Shown here piece after piece: positions 1-8,854 of a stretch of 64,000 nucleotides of DNA. Source of the DNA: Parabacteroides goldsteinii DSM 19448 = WAL 12034 (GTDB lineage: Bacteria; Bacteroidota; Bacteroidia; Bacteroidales; Tannerellaceae). The position numbers and the translations under genes were made by a program. The notes below the pieces were generated by a model. It ran no database searches. It was not told where the DNA came from and was given only the letters and a program-made list of their open reading frames with translations. The stretch lies in NCBI RefSeq assembly GCF_000969835.1, contig NZ_KQ033912.1, forward strand, positions 1,258,216 to 1,322,215. Reading direction: 5' to 3'. Numbering within the stretch: the stretch's first letter is position 1; each line of letters starts with the position of its first letter.

Positions 1-1404
1 CTGCCCATTTTTGTTCAGATGGCTCACCTGTACCCCCGGTTCATCCACCAGACAGGACACAGCACCCGATCCGGGTAATCCTTCCCAGATGATATCTTCA
101 TTCAGAGATATATTCTTCAGTATCCGGATCAGTTCATTCCGTACGTCCCCCAGTTCCGGCAATTCTTTACGAACTTCCCCGTAACAATAAATGCCGAATC
201 CCTGTGCCGCCCTTTCCAGGGTATGCGCTATAAAATGACGGAACCAGACAGGTGAGTTGAAACGGCCGATACCTATTTCAGAAGGGATCAATATGGGCAA
301 CTGATAGTTATATGAATTATTATACCTGTGGTCTAACCCCAGAATAGCTTTATAGCCCCATCCTTTATAGAACATAGTGCCTATCACATCCAGGTTTCCG
401 TCGGCATAGGTAGAGGCGCTTGTTCCGGTCATAGCTACCCGTTCGAGATCTCCGGCTTCCGCTTGTGCTGCATCCAGGTTAAACGATATTATTTTATACG
501 GATCACCCTCATGATAAGCAGAAGTAAATTGTTGCCACCACCAATCCATTGCCTCTTTTTTAAACTGGGCATAATCTGTTTTATTGGTTTTATGCATCCA
601 TTCTTTATAAAGTTCAGCCGTTACCGGATTAAAATCGCTTTCATCCAAAAAGCTGAATCCTTCTTCATTTCCTAGCTGGACACCGATAACCGTTTCGTCA
701 AACCTATAATGCCGGGCCAACTGATAAAGCATTCTTCTCATCCTGTAAAAGATTTCCTTATGACCATATACATGTAGCGGACGTACCCCATAATCTAAAA
801 TATCCTTGATATTCGAATACAACTTACCGTCCCGCTTCACCCACTGCATCGTATAGTTTGACGAGTCACGGTCATCCAGGTGAAACGTCCAGGCCGTTTC
901 AGGTTTTAATGAAGGAACCCGCTCTTTCTGAGCATGCAGGAACAAGACCCATCCGACCTTCAAGCCCTGTCTTCCGGCCGCCGCAACCACCGAATCGGCA
1001 AAAGAATAATCAAACCGGTTGTCAGCCGGCTCTATATCTTCCCAATGCAACATGACATAGGCTGTGTTGGCTCCCATCTCCCGCATATCGGCAAATACCG
1101 AATCATAATCGGTATCTTTTTCATAACGGGTATCCCAATAACCAGTTTCAATCGCCTTTACATAGAAAGGTTCCCATTTTCCTTGTTCCTTTACCATATA
1201 AACGATTTTCCGATTAGGTAAACGAACCAATGCAGCCGCAGAAGGCACCGTATCCAGCATCCCGATATCCACTATCTCGGCTGAGAAAGGTTTAGCGTGA
1301 GTCATAAAAGGTAACGGCTCACTCAACTGGGCAAATGACAAAGAAAGGGACATCCCAAACAAAGAGATGAAAATCAAGCAAGACTTCTTTAAATATGTAT
1401 TCAT
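1..1404 (-). CDS. GH-A clan glycoside hydrolase (GH42/GH35-like), 3' end outside the window
   Basis: The gene starts at 1404 and runs off the left edge; about 468 residues are visible. A signal peptide (residues 1-25) precedes a TIM-barrel region. I see the segment VMLHWEDIEPADNRFDYS, a QLGNEEG motif near residue 240 that fits the Asn-Glu acid/base pair of clan GH-A, and a later PSEIGIGRF segment that could carry the nucleophile Glu. This is the pattern of beta-galactosidase-like enzymes of families GH42/GH35. The family is inferred from motifs, and the substrate is not known. It is the last gene of the left distal PUL, separated from the SusD gene by a strong hairpin, so it is probably a secreted or periplasmic exo-hydrolase for the glycan imported by the neighbouring SusC/SusD. 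Confidence 0.75.
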   Translation of the reverse strand, partial: MNTYLKKSCLIFISLFGMSLSLSFAQLSEPLPFMTHAKPFSAEIVDIGMLDTVPSAAALVRLPNRKIVYMVKEQGKWEPFYVKAIETGYWDTRYEKDTDYDSVFADMREMGANTAYVMLHWEDIEPADNRFDYSFADSVVAAAGRQGLKVGWVLFLHAQKERVPSLKPETAWTFHLDDRDSSNYTMQWVKRDGKLYSNIKDILDYGVRPLHVYGHKEIFYRMRRMLYQLARHYRFDETVIGVQLGNEEGFSFLDESDFNPVTAELYKEWMHKTNKTDYAQFKKEAMDWWWQQFTSAYHEGDPYKIISFNLDAAQAEAGDLERVAMTGTSASTYADGNLDVIGTMFYKGWGYKAILGLDHRYNNSYNYQLPILIPSEIGIGRFNSPVWFRHFIAHTLERAAQGFGIYCYGEVRKELPELGDVRNELIRILKNISLNEDIIWEGLPGSGAVSCLVDEPGVQVSHLNKNGQ

Positions 1405-1427
1405 GGCATGTAAGATTTAAAATGAAA

Positions 1428-1474
1428 AGCCAGCCTGGAAATCCGGCACAACAATTGTGTCCTCCAGGCTGGCT
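1428..1474 (-). terminator. Hairpin between susD and hydrolase (attenuator/terminator)
   Basis: AGCCAGCCTGGA (1428-1439) and TCCAGGCTGGCT (1463-1474) form a 12-bp perfect stem. On the minus strand it is followed by a T-rich stretch. It sits between the SusD stop codon and the hydrolase start, so it could partly terminate the SusCD transcript and lower hydrolase expression. Confidence 0.7.
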
Positions 1475-1504
1475 AAAGTACTATATTTTTTTCGGATTAC
1501 GCGT

Positions 1505-3466
1505 TTAATAACCGATTGCTCCGGCATTTGCTTTCAAAGGCCATCCCGGATTCTGATATATCACAGAGGTTTCCCCGTTTTCCGGATCTGTTGCCGTAAT
1601 ACGGAAATGCTGCATGGCGATCGGACTTAAATAATGGGCATCACACCAGTTGTATCCGTCATAGACCAGGTTCGATGTTTTAACGATCTGGTATGGACGC
1701 AGATATTCACTGTTCTTGGGGCTGGACACGTTAGCTGTTTTACCTTCGGTTCCCTCCGGAATCAAAGATGAGTTGCCCTGGCTATCCACATAGTTGTACT
1801 GCATCGGCCCCCACAACTTGAATCCTTCCACCTGATAATTCTTAATCTGATCCAGCGCTCTCCAACGTTTCAGGTCGTTCATACGGAAACCTTCTTCCAT
1901 CAGTTCACAACGACGTTCACGACGGATATTGTATAACAGTTTGGATACCGGCTGGCCCCCGGAGTATACAGCCCAGTCTTTTTCCTTTGCCAGATCGGTG
2001 GCTGCTACTGTCATCTGGTAATCTGCCGGCAGACCGACACGTTCGCGAATCGCTTTCCAATAAGAATCGGCTTTACTGTCGATACTGCTTCCGCCATTTT
2101 TCATGCAAGAAGCCTCTATATAATTAAGATAGGCTTCTACCGCACGAAAGACAGGTGATCCCTCCACACAATAGTCACCGTCGCGATACCAGGTATGCGG
2201 CATTCCTTTACGCAGGCAATAACCTGTTACGGCGCGCACTTCCTGTTTTGCCAGGATATCCGGATATCCGAACGTATCGACGTCGAACAGTTCGCTTAAC
2301 AGCTCACCCGGTTCTTTCATGAACAGTTGCAGGCGGAAATCACGGTTTGCTTTCACTTCGGCAATCGTATTATCGCTCACATAGTTGGAAGAGGCATAAA
2401 TCGGAAGGCCGTCCTCACAAAGGAATGTTTCTACAAAATCTCTGGTAAAACCGGAATTACCTCCTCCACGCTGTAAATAATAGCCGGCGGAATGCTTCTC
2501 TTTATACTCCATATCATATGTCCGCCAAAGAAGTATTTCCTCATATCCTTCCATACTTTCTGCGGCAAACTGTGCATAATAGGGATTATCCATCTTCTTC
2601 CCGAAGTTATTTGCAGTCAAAGAAACATTATCAGCAACTTCGGCAGCAGCTTTCATCGCTTCGTCCAGAAAATAATTGATCTCGTTATCGATGTTGATCG
2701 AATAATCCTTCAAATAAGCAGCGGAAGCACCCGGCCATCCAGGACCTCCCGGTACACGGTTCGTACCTTTATGATATGTTTCCCAGCTTGCCTCAAACAG
2801 GGCGGTTCTCGACTTCACCAATAAGGCGGCATTGCGTGTTATACGGTTTTTACCGCCAGCCGGATTGTTATTCAATAACATAATAGCCGAATCCAGGTCT
2901 GAAATAATAAAATGGGCCACTTCATTTCTCGGACGACGGTGGCTGGCTTCGGTCAAAGCCTCCTGTTCATCCGGCAATGTGTTACGTACAATCGGGAAAT
3001 CTCCTAAGGTCTGAAGCTTACCCAAGTATTGCCAGGCGCGCATAAAATAGGCTTCTCCGATATAATGCTTAATATTGGCATCAGTCCCTTTTATTTCTCC
3101 GTTCTGCCAGCGGGGCACTGCAATCTCCAGGAAATAATTCAGATTTCTTATCTTATCGAAGTTCCACGGGTCATCGCCCCGGCTGGAGAATGATTCGTTT
3201 ACCCGCCATTCGCCCGGCACCCAACGGTTATTGAAAGAACCTGTTACTTGATTATCGGTATTGTTGTCATCTTTCCATGTGCCCAGATTCCAACCGTCAT
3301 GAGTCGCAAAACTATACTGTTTGATTGTATAAGCAGCCAGATCGCTCTCGCTCCAGAAGAAAGCTTCGGGCGTGACGTTATCCAAAGGTTCCCTATCCAG
3401 AAAATCATTACATGATGTGAAGGAAAATGCTCCTATCAGTATGGGTAAGATATATTTTAGTTTCAT
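1505..3466 (-). CDS. SusD/RagB-family surface glycan-binding lipoprotein
   Basis: 653 residues. The lipoprotein signal ends in FSFTSC (Cys19) followed by NDFLDREP; acidic residues after the Cys are typical of Bacteroidetes surface-exported lipoproteins. The N-terminal TPR-like SusD region (ALTEASHRRPRNEVAHFIISDLD) and the C-terminal RagB/SusD signature (NIRRERRCELMEEGFRMNDLKRW) are clear. It would cap the SusC barrel encoded immediately upstream (12-bp gap) and capture glycan at the cell surface. The length is at the upper end for SusD proteins. Confidence 0.95.
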   Translation of the reverse strand: MKLKYILPILIGAFSFTSCNDFLDREPLDNVTPEAFFWSESDLAAYTIKQYSFATHDGWNLGTWKDDNNTDNQVTGSFNNRWVPGEWRVNESFSSRGDDPWNFDKIRNLNYFLEIAVPRWQNGEIKGTDANIKHYIGEAYFMRAWQYLGKLQTLGDFPIVRNTLPDEQEALTEASHRRPRNEVAHFIISDLDSAIMLLNNNPAGGKNRITRNAALLVKSRTALFEASWETYHKGTNRVPGGPGWPGASAAYLKDYSINIDNEINYFLDEAMKAAAEVADNVSLTANNFGKKMDNPYYAQFAAESMEGYEEILLWRTYDMEYKEKHSAGYYLQRGGGNSGFTRDFVETFLCEDGLPIYASSNYVSDNTIAEVKANRDFRLQLFMKEPGELLSELFDVDTFGYPDILAKQEVRAVTGYCLRKGMPHTWYRDGDYCVEGSPVFRAVEAYLNYIEASCMKNGGSSIDSKADSYWKAIRERVGLPADYQMTVAATDLAKEKDWAVYSGGQPVSKLLYNIRRERRCELMEEGFRMNDLKRWRALDQIKNYQVEGFKLWGPMQYNYVDSQGNSSLIPEGTEGKTANVSSPKNSEYLRPYQIVKTSNLVYDGYNWCDAHYLSPIAMQHFRITATDPENGETSVIYQNPGWPLKANAGAIGY

Positions 3467-3478
3467 AATGTATTAATT

Positions 3479-6400
3479 TTAGAATGTTACACTTAATCCG
3501 GTCGAAACCGTTCTTGACAAAGGATATGATTTGGCAGACTCCGTTACCGCACCATTCCAGTTTCCGTATCCCGAGCCTAATGTTTCAGGATCAAAGCTAT
3601 CCGGCAAGCCACTGATCGTAAACAGGTTCTCCACCGAAAGGAAGACTCTTAACTTTGACAGCCCCGCCTTATTCGTCAGGCTGGCAGGCAAGGTATAACC
3701 TATCTGCAGGTTCTTCAAACGCAGATAAGCCGCATTCTGAAGGTAACGGGTCTGTTTCTTCTGATTCTTTCCGCCATCCAATATCGGACGAGGAAAATAA
3801 GCATTCAGGTTCGCTCCCCAGTCGTCACCTTCAGAACGGAAGAAATCCAGATGGTCCGTGAAGCAAGTACTCTGCCACAATCCGCCACTGGCCCCCCAAA
3901 ACATATTATCGCCTAACCAGTAATCCCGTTTTGCTACGCCCTGGAAAAACATACGGATATCAAATCCATTCCAGGAAGCATCCAGGTCGATACCGAATTT
4001 ATAACGCGGACTGGAATTACCGATGATTTTCTTATCACCCGAATCGGTAATCGTATTACTGCCCTCATTCACTTCACCGTCGCCATTCAAGTCCTCATAC
4101 ATAATATCACCGGCTGCCCAGCTATTTCCGAATGATTGCTTATGGTTGGCAAGCCAGTCCTGCATTTCTTCATCCGTCTTTGCAATACCATGAGTTACAT
4201 ATCCCCATATTTCTCCGGAATACTGTCCTTCATACCAGGTGTTTAATGTTCCTGTCGGATTTGAATACCGGGTTACCCGCTGACGGTCGTCCGACAGCAA
4301 GATATGTGCACCGTAATCGACTTTACCGATCCGGTCCCTCCATGCGATATCCAATTCAAAACCTTTCGATTCCATATCGGCATTATTCGTTTTAGGGACG
4401 GTGGCACCCAGGATAACAGGCAATTCAGGTGCCGGTCCTACCATATCCAGTGTTTTACGGTTGAAATAGTCAAAACTGAACGTAAGGCGGTTCTGCAAAG
4501 CGCCGACATCGATACCGATATTCCATGAACGCATTGTTTCCCACGATAATAATGTGGAGATCAGATCAGGAGCATTAGCGGTATTGGGTTTCATTCCATT
4601 CAGCAACCAATGACTGTTTGCATCGTTCGCTGCGAACTTGAGTAACTGGTAATAAGGATACAAATTGGTTGTATTCTGATTTCCCAATTCACCCCATGAG
4701 CCTCTAAACTTTAGATTGTTCACAACATCCGTATAAGGTTCCCAGAATGCTTCGCGTGCAATATTCCAACCGGCAGACACAGAAGGGAAAACATTCCATC
4801 TGTTATCGCGGGAGAAGCGGGACGTTCCGTCGTAACGGGCATTTACTTCCAGCAAATAACGTTCTTTATAATTGTAATTGATACGACCGAAGAAACCGGC
4901 TGTAGCCCAATGTGAATATCCGCCTTTCGTGATCTTGTCCGTTCCGGTGGAAGTATTCAGGGTCGGTAAATTGGAAGTGATCATATCCGTTCTGGAAGCT
5001 CCCAGTTCCCGGTATTTATTCAGTTCCGCCTGGAAACCGACCATTACTTTAAAAGCGTGACCGCCATTAAGTTCCTTGAAATACTCCGTATAAACGTTCG
5101 GGTTGAAAAAGTTATTCTTGGTTGCCTGTTCCAATACGGAAGACTGTTCAGCCGGATTTGTCCACGGGTTGTTGTTCACGTCATATTTGGTTACCTGATT
5201 CACATCTTTATGTAGAAACTCCGTTGTAGTCCTGTAATTCAGTTCTCCAAAAATCTTCCAGTCCTTAATTGGCTCCAGGATAAGCTGGAACTGCTGGTAC
5301 AGGTTGTCTTTCTGAGTCTTATAATCTCCACCCTGCAACAAACTTTCAGCCATGCTCATTCCATGTCCGTTAGGATCGAGGAACGGTTCCATAGGCCAGC
5401 GTTTTGCGATATTGTGATAGAAAACATTATCATCCACCGCAGAGGGTTTCTTATAATCATTCCGGATAAATTTCGAACTGTAATTGAAACTTAACCAATC
5501 TGTCGGCTTGGCATTGATTTTACCGGTAACGGTATAACGTTGCATCTTATCCGTATTAAATTTGAGCAGACCGCTCTGGTCCAGATAATTGGCAGATACA
5601 TAGAATTGATATTTCTCACTTCCCCCATTGGCACTGACGGCATGTTCCTGTGAAAACGCGGCATTATTAAAATAGATATCGTACCAGTCGTTATTGGAAT
5701 TTCCCTGCCAATCCCAACGGGTCGGGTTATTAGGATCCGGTACGGTTGTCGGAAGATACGTTCCTTCCTGATATGCTTTAATGCGTTCAAGCCATTCCGG
5801 CGTAAAACGTCCGGTTTCTCCCATATTTTCTGCGGCTCGGTTAAAATATTGGGCATAAGTATACGAATCTGCAATGTCGGGCGTATTGATTGCCGAAGAC
5901 CAGCGGAAGCTGTTGTTATAGTTTACCGATATTTTTCCGGCACTCCCTTTCTTGGTGGTGATCAATATCACTCCAAAAGGCGCTCTTGACCCGTAGATTG
6001 AAGAAGCCGCAGCATCTTTCAAAACGGAAACACTCTCGATATCCTGGGGATTCAGCGCATTCATATCACCTTCCATCCCATCGATCAATACCAGTGGAGA
6101 CGATTTCGAACCATCGCCGATCGTACCACCACCACGAATATTCAGTTTCATATCATTATTCAGTTCTCCTCCGTTTCCGGAACCGGCATACGAGAAATTC
6201 AATCCCGGAACCAATCCCTGAAGCGCCTGACTGACATTCGCAACAGGTCTCGATTCCAAGGCTTTTGAAGCAACCGTAGAAACCGATCCTGTAAGATTCA
6301 CTTTCTTCTGCGTACCGAAACCAACCACAACCACTTCACTCAAAGCCTGCGAATCTTCCTGCAAAACAACATTAATGGAAGTTTGATTACCTACTTTTTG

Positions 6401-6931
6401 CGTAATCGTCCTGGAACCGATAAAAGAATATTGTAGTATCGCATTCGGACCGCTTACCTCCAGGGAATAATTCCCGTTCATATCCGTAATCGTTCCGTTT
6501 GTCGTTCCCTGTTCAACGACATTCACTCCGGCTACCGGCTGGTTCGTCTCATCGGTAACGGTTCCTTTCACCACCTTCTTCTGCGAAGTTCCTGTCGGAG
6601 CATTCCGGTTTTCCTTTGAAATACGGATACTCTTCCCTACAATCTCTATCGAAACCGGCTGCCCTTCAAACACCTTGTAAAGGACCTCCCTGATCGGTTC
6701 ATCCGTGACATCTACAGACGTTTTTTTCTGCATATTCAGATCTGAACTTTTTATCACATACGAATAGCCATTCTGTTTAGTGATCTGCTCCAATGCCTGT
6801 TCTATCGTGAGATTTGTTAACTTCATGGAAATCTTTTCAGCACCCTGTGCCGTCACTGTAGAAGAAACAAAGATCATCAACAGGAAAAACAGAAGAAGCG
6901 GTTTTTCATAAAAGGACTGTCTTGTTCTCAT
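3479..6931 (-). CDS. SusC/RagA TonB-dependent glycan transporter with STN signalling domain
   Basis: 1150 residues. Order: signal peptide to about residue 28; STN (secretin/TonB short N-terminal) domain about 32-106; carboxypeptidase-regulatory-like domain about 118-195 (QGTTNGTITDMNGNYSLEV); the SusC hallmark SEVVVVGFGTQKKVNLTGSV near 200; plug; then a 22-strand barrel ending in a terminal aromatic (GLSVTF). The STN domain is what contacts a FecR anti-sigma factor in the periplasm, and a sigma/FecR pair lies directly upstream. It imports oligosaccharides with TonB energy, in partnership with the SusD protein downstream. Confidence 0.97.
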   Translation of the reverse strand: MRTRQSFYEKPLLLFFLLMIFVSSTVTAQGAEKISMKLTNLTIEQALEQITKQNGYSYVIKSSDLNMQKKTSVDVTDEPIREVLYKVFEGQPVSIEIVGKSIRISKENRNAPTGTSQKKVVKGTVTDETNQPVAGVNVVEQGTTNGTITDMNGNYSLEVSGPNAILQYSFIGSRTITQKVGNQTSINVVLQEDSQALSEVVVVGFGTQKKVNLTGSVSTVASKALESRPVANVSQALQGLVPGLNFSYAGSGNGGELNNDMKLNIRGGGTIGDGSKSSPLVLIDGMEGDMNALNPQDIESVSVLKDAAASSIYGSRAPFGVILITTKKGSAGKISVNYNNSFRWSSAINTPDIADSYTYAQYFNRAAENMGETGRFTPEWLERIKAYQEGTYLPTTVPDPNNPTRWDWQGNSNNDWYDIYFNNAAFSQEHAVSANGGSEKYQFYVSANYLDQSGLLKFNTDKMQRYTVTGKINAKPTDWLSFNYSSKFIRNDYKKPSAVDDNVFYHNIAKRWPMEPFLDPNGHGMSMAESLLQGGDYKTQKDNLYQQFQLILEPIKDWKIFGELNYRTTTEFLHKDVNQVTKYDVNNNPWTNPAEQSSVLEQATKNNFFNPNVYTEYFKELNGGHAFKVMVGFQAELNKYRELGASRTDMITSNLPTLNTSTGTDKITKGGYSHWATAGFFGRINYNYKERYLLEVNARYDGTSRFSRDNRWNVFPSVSAGWNIAREAFWEPYTDVVNNLKFRGSWGELGNQNTTNLYPYYQLLKFAANDANSHWLLNGMKPNTANAPDLISTLLSWETMRSWNIGIDVGALQNRLTFSFDYFNRKTLDMVGPAPELPVILGATVPKTNNADMESKGFELDIAWRDRIGKVDYGAHILLSDDRQRVTRYSNPTGTLNTWYEGQYSGEIWGYVTHGIAKTDEEMQDWLANHKQSFGNSWAAGDIMYEDLNGDGEVNEGSNTITDSGDKKIIGNSSPRYKFGIDLDASWNGFDIRMFFQGVAKRDYWLGDNMFWGASGGLWQSTCFTDHLDFFRSEGDDWGANLNAYFPRPILDGGKNQKKQTRYLQNAAYLRLKNLQIGYTLPASLTNKAGLSKLRVFLSVENLFTISGLPDSFDPETLGSGYGNWNGAVTESAKSYPLSRTVSTGLSVTF

Positions 6932-7042
6932 GTTAATTAATTTAATTGTTTATACAAAGTTTACATTCATGCATAGAAATATCCGTCAGCTGACCGTACG
7001 CTCCAGCTTACTACCTATATCTCTATCAAATAAATTGAGTTA

Positions 7043-8032
7043 TTATCTTCTCTTTCTTATCTCAATCGTATCCTTATTATACGTTATAATCAACTTTTTA
7101 TCATTGTTGATCGCATCCAGCATATCAGGCAACACTTCATGATTTACAAAGGATATATGGTATCTATATTTTTCAATATCGTCATCTTCTATTTTGATGC
7201 GGACATTAAATATACGTTCCAGTTCGGCAGCAATCTCTTTCAGTGAATTATCTGCAAAATGGTAATATCCGTCTTTCCAGGACAAATCATCCTGATAGAG
7301 CAATTTTTCTTTCCTGGTGGTCTTATTCTTTTTATTATAATGGACCTTTTCACCAGGTTCCATATAAATTCCGTCTTCTTCTCTGACAGAAGGTGTGGAT
7401 AAACAAACCGAACCTTCATAAAGACGGACTTCCATGGTCGGATCTTCCGGATATGCTTTTACATTGAATACCGTCCCCTTGACATGCACCCCGCATCCGG
7501 CAGAATAAACGATAAATTCTTTTTCCTGTTGCCTGGTGACCTCAAAATAACCTTCTCCTTCCAGAGTGACATCCCGGTTGTTTTTATTAAAATGACTGGA
7601 ATATCGCAATTGCGAACCGGCATTCAACCAAACAACTGTTCCATCGGGCAAGGTTAGTTTACTTTTTTCACCCAGCGGCGCTTCTACGATATAGAAAGAT
7701 TCTTCATCCTGCATATCTTTCATATTCCACGCCATCCAAGCCGATCCCAACATCAGCAGGAACATGGCAGCGACAACCGCCATCCGCTTCACTGCAAAAT
7801 ATTTCCTATTCCCTTCCGCCAGATCGATACGGGCATTCAGTTTCGCATATTTTCTGCGTGTTTTCTCATCTGCTTTTACCTCTATCCCATCCCATATTTT
7901 ATGAAGAGCCTTCTCTTTTTCCAGGCTGTCTTCAGTTTGAAGAAACCAGTGCTGGAAACGGAGTTGAACTTCCTTTGGCATATCGTTGCCAAAAAATTTC
8001 GTAATAATGGAATATATATAATTTGTTCTCAT
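7043..8032 (-). CDS. FecR-family anti-sigma factor
   Basis: 329 residues. The short cytoplasmic head (residues 1-80, with YIYSIITKFFGNDMPKE as in other Bacteroidetes FecR proteins) is followed by one membrane segment (about 82-100). The periplasmic FecR domain has LPDGTVVWLNAGSQLRY and LEGEGYFEV, and a DUF4974 domain follows at the C-terminus (FADNSLKEIAAELERIFNV). It should hold the sigma factor encoded 74 bp upstream until the STN domain of the SusC downstream reports substrate. The 111-bp gap to susC shows no strong hairpin. Confidence 0.95.
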   Translation of the reverse strand: MRTNYIYSIITKFFGNDMPKEVQLRFQHWFLQTEDSLEKEKALHKIWDGIEVKADEKTRRKYAKLNARIDLAEGNRKYFAVKRMAVVAAMFLLMLGSAWMAWNMKDMQDEESFYIVEAPLGEKSKLTLPDGTVVWLNAGSQLRYSSHFNKNNRDVTLEGEGYFEVTRQQEKEFIVYSAGCGVHVKGTVFNVKAYPEDPTMEVRLYEGSVCLSTPSVREEDGIYMEPGEKVHYNKKNKTTRKEKLLYQDDLSWKDGYYHFADNSLKEIAAELERIFNVRIKIEDDDIEKYRYHISFVNHEVLPDMLDAINNDKKLIITYNKDTIEIRKRR

Positions 8033-8106
8033 TCTTAGTGGTGTTACATATATAAGACAGCCAAGTAGCTATGCACACGGAGTCTTATTGAAAAAAAAAT
8101 ATTTTT

Positions 8107-8682
8107 TTACATGAAAGTGATCACATACAAAACCAAAAGCTTCCTTAAATCACTCATTGCCTGCGAGATGTGAGATTCCACAGTACGTTTGCTAATATTC
8201 AACTGTTGTGCGATTTCATCATTGGATAAATGTTCGAACCGGCTCATCTTAAATATTTTCTTTCTTTGAGGCGGCATTTTCTCTATTGACATAACGATGA
8301 GCAGTTCCAGGTCTTCAGCATGTATTTTCTCCTCGATCAAATCCTCATAATCTTGTTTGTTCTTCTCGATCTCGATATAGTTTTCTTTAACCAGCAAATG
8401 GGAATAATGATTGTATACGGCATTTTTCGCCATACGGAACAGGTAAGACTTAAACGAATCGATCTGGGCAATCGTTTCACGATTACTCCATATCTTATAA
8501 AATATGTCTTGTGTTATATCCTCCGCTTCAAGATCGTTTTTAAGCAAGCCACGCAAAAAATACTCGACACGGGGAGCGTACGTCATATAAAGTACTTCAA
8601 AGGCTTTACGACTGCCTCCTGCAAGTTCTTTCAAATATTTTTCTTCAATCTCTACATTCATTCCCATAATCACAGATCTCAT
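8107..8682 (-). CDS. ECF-type RNA polymerase sigma-70 factor
   Basis: 191 residues. Region 2 (FEVLYMTYAPRVEYFLRGLL, then DIFYKIW) and region 4 (MPPQRKKIFKMSRFEHLSN with an HTH at EIAQQLNISKRTVESHISQA) are complete. Regions 1 and 3 are absent, as expected for an ECF sigma factor. Translation could also start at Met6 or Met8 (8667 or 8661). It leads the sigma-FecR-SusC-SusD-hydrolase operon and should activate the susC promoter when FecR releases it. Confidence 0.93.
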   Translation of the reverse strand: MRSVIMGMNVEIEEKYLKELAGGSRKAFEVLYMTYAPRVEYFLRGLLKNDLEAEDITQDIFYKIWSNRETIAQIDSFKSYLFRMAKNAVYNHYSHLLVKENYIEIEKNKQDYEDLIEEKIHAEDLELLIVMSIEKMPPQRKKIFKMSRFEHLSNDEIAQQLNISKRTVESHISQAMSDLRKLLVLYVITFM

Positions 8683-8729
8683 ACCTAAGGCAGTAATAAA
8701 TATCCCGTCTCTCTAAATAAAGTTCTTTA

Positions 8730-8737
8730 CAAACATA
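8730..8737 (-). promoter_or_regulatory. -7 element of the sigma gene promoter
   Basis: Reads TATGTTTG on the minus strand, a full match to the Bacteroidetes TAnnTTTG -7 box, about 48 bp upstream of the sigma start. No TTTG is visible at the -33 distance. Confidence 0.4.
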
Positions 8738-8797
8738 GGGATTTTTTTTTGTTTATAATGTTAAGGGCTCAAATTTTGTTTCTATACTATAGAATAA

Positions 8798-8829
8798 GTA
8801 AAGGGGAAAATCGTTGTCTTCCCCTTTAC
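8798..8829 (-). terminator. Hairpin terminator after the GH123-like gene
   Basis: GTAAAGGGGAA (8798-8808) pairs perfectly with TTCCCCTTTAC (8819-8829), an 11-bp stem just past the stop codon of the GH123-like gene. It separates that operon from the sigma gene downstream. Confidence 0.7.
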
Positions 8830-8854
8830 AGTTCTCATTATTATGTCCGGCAAG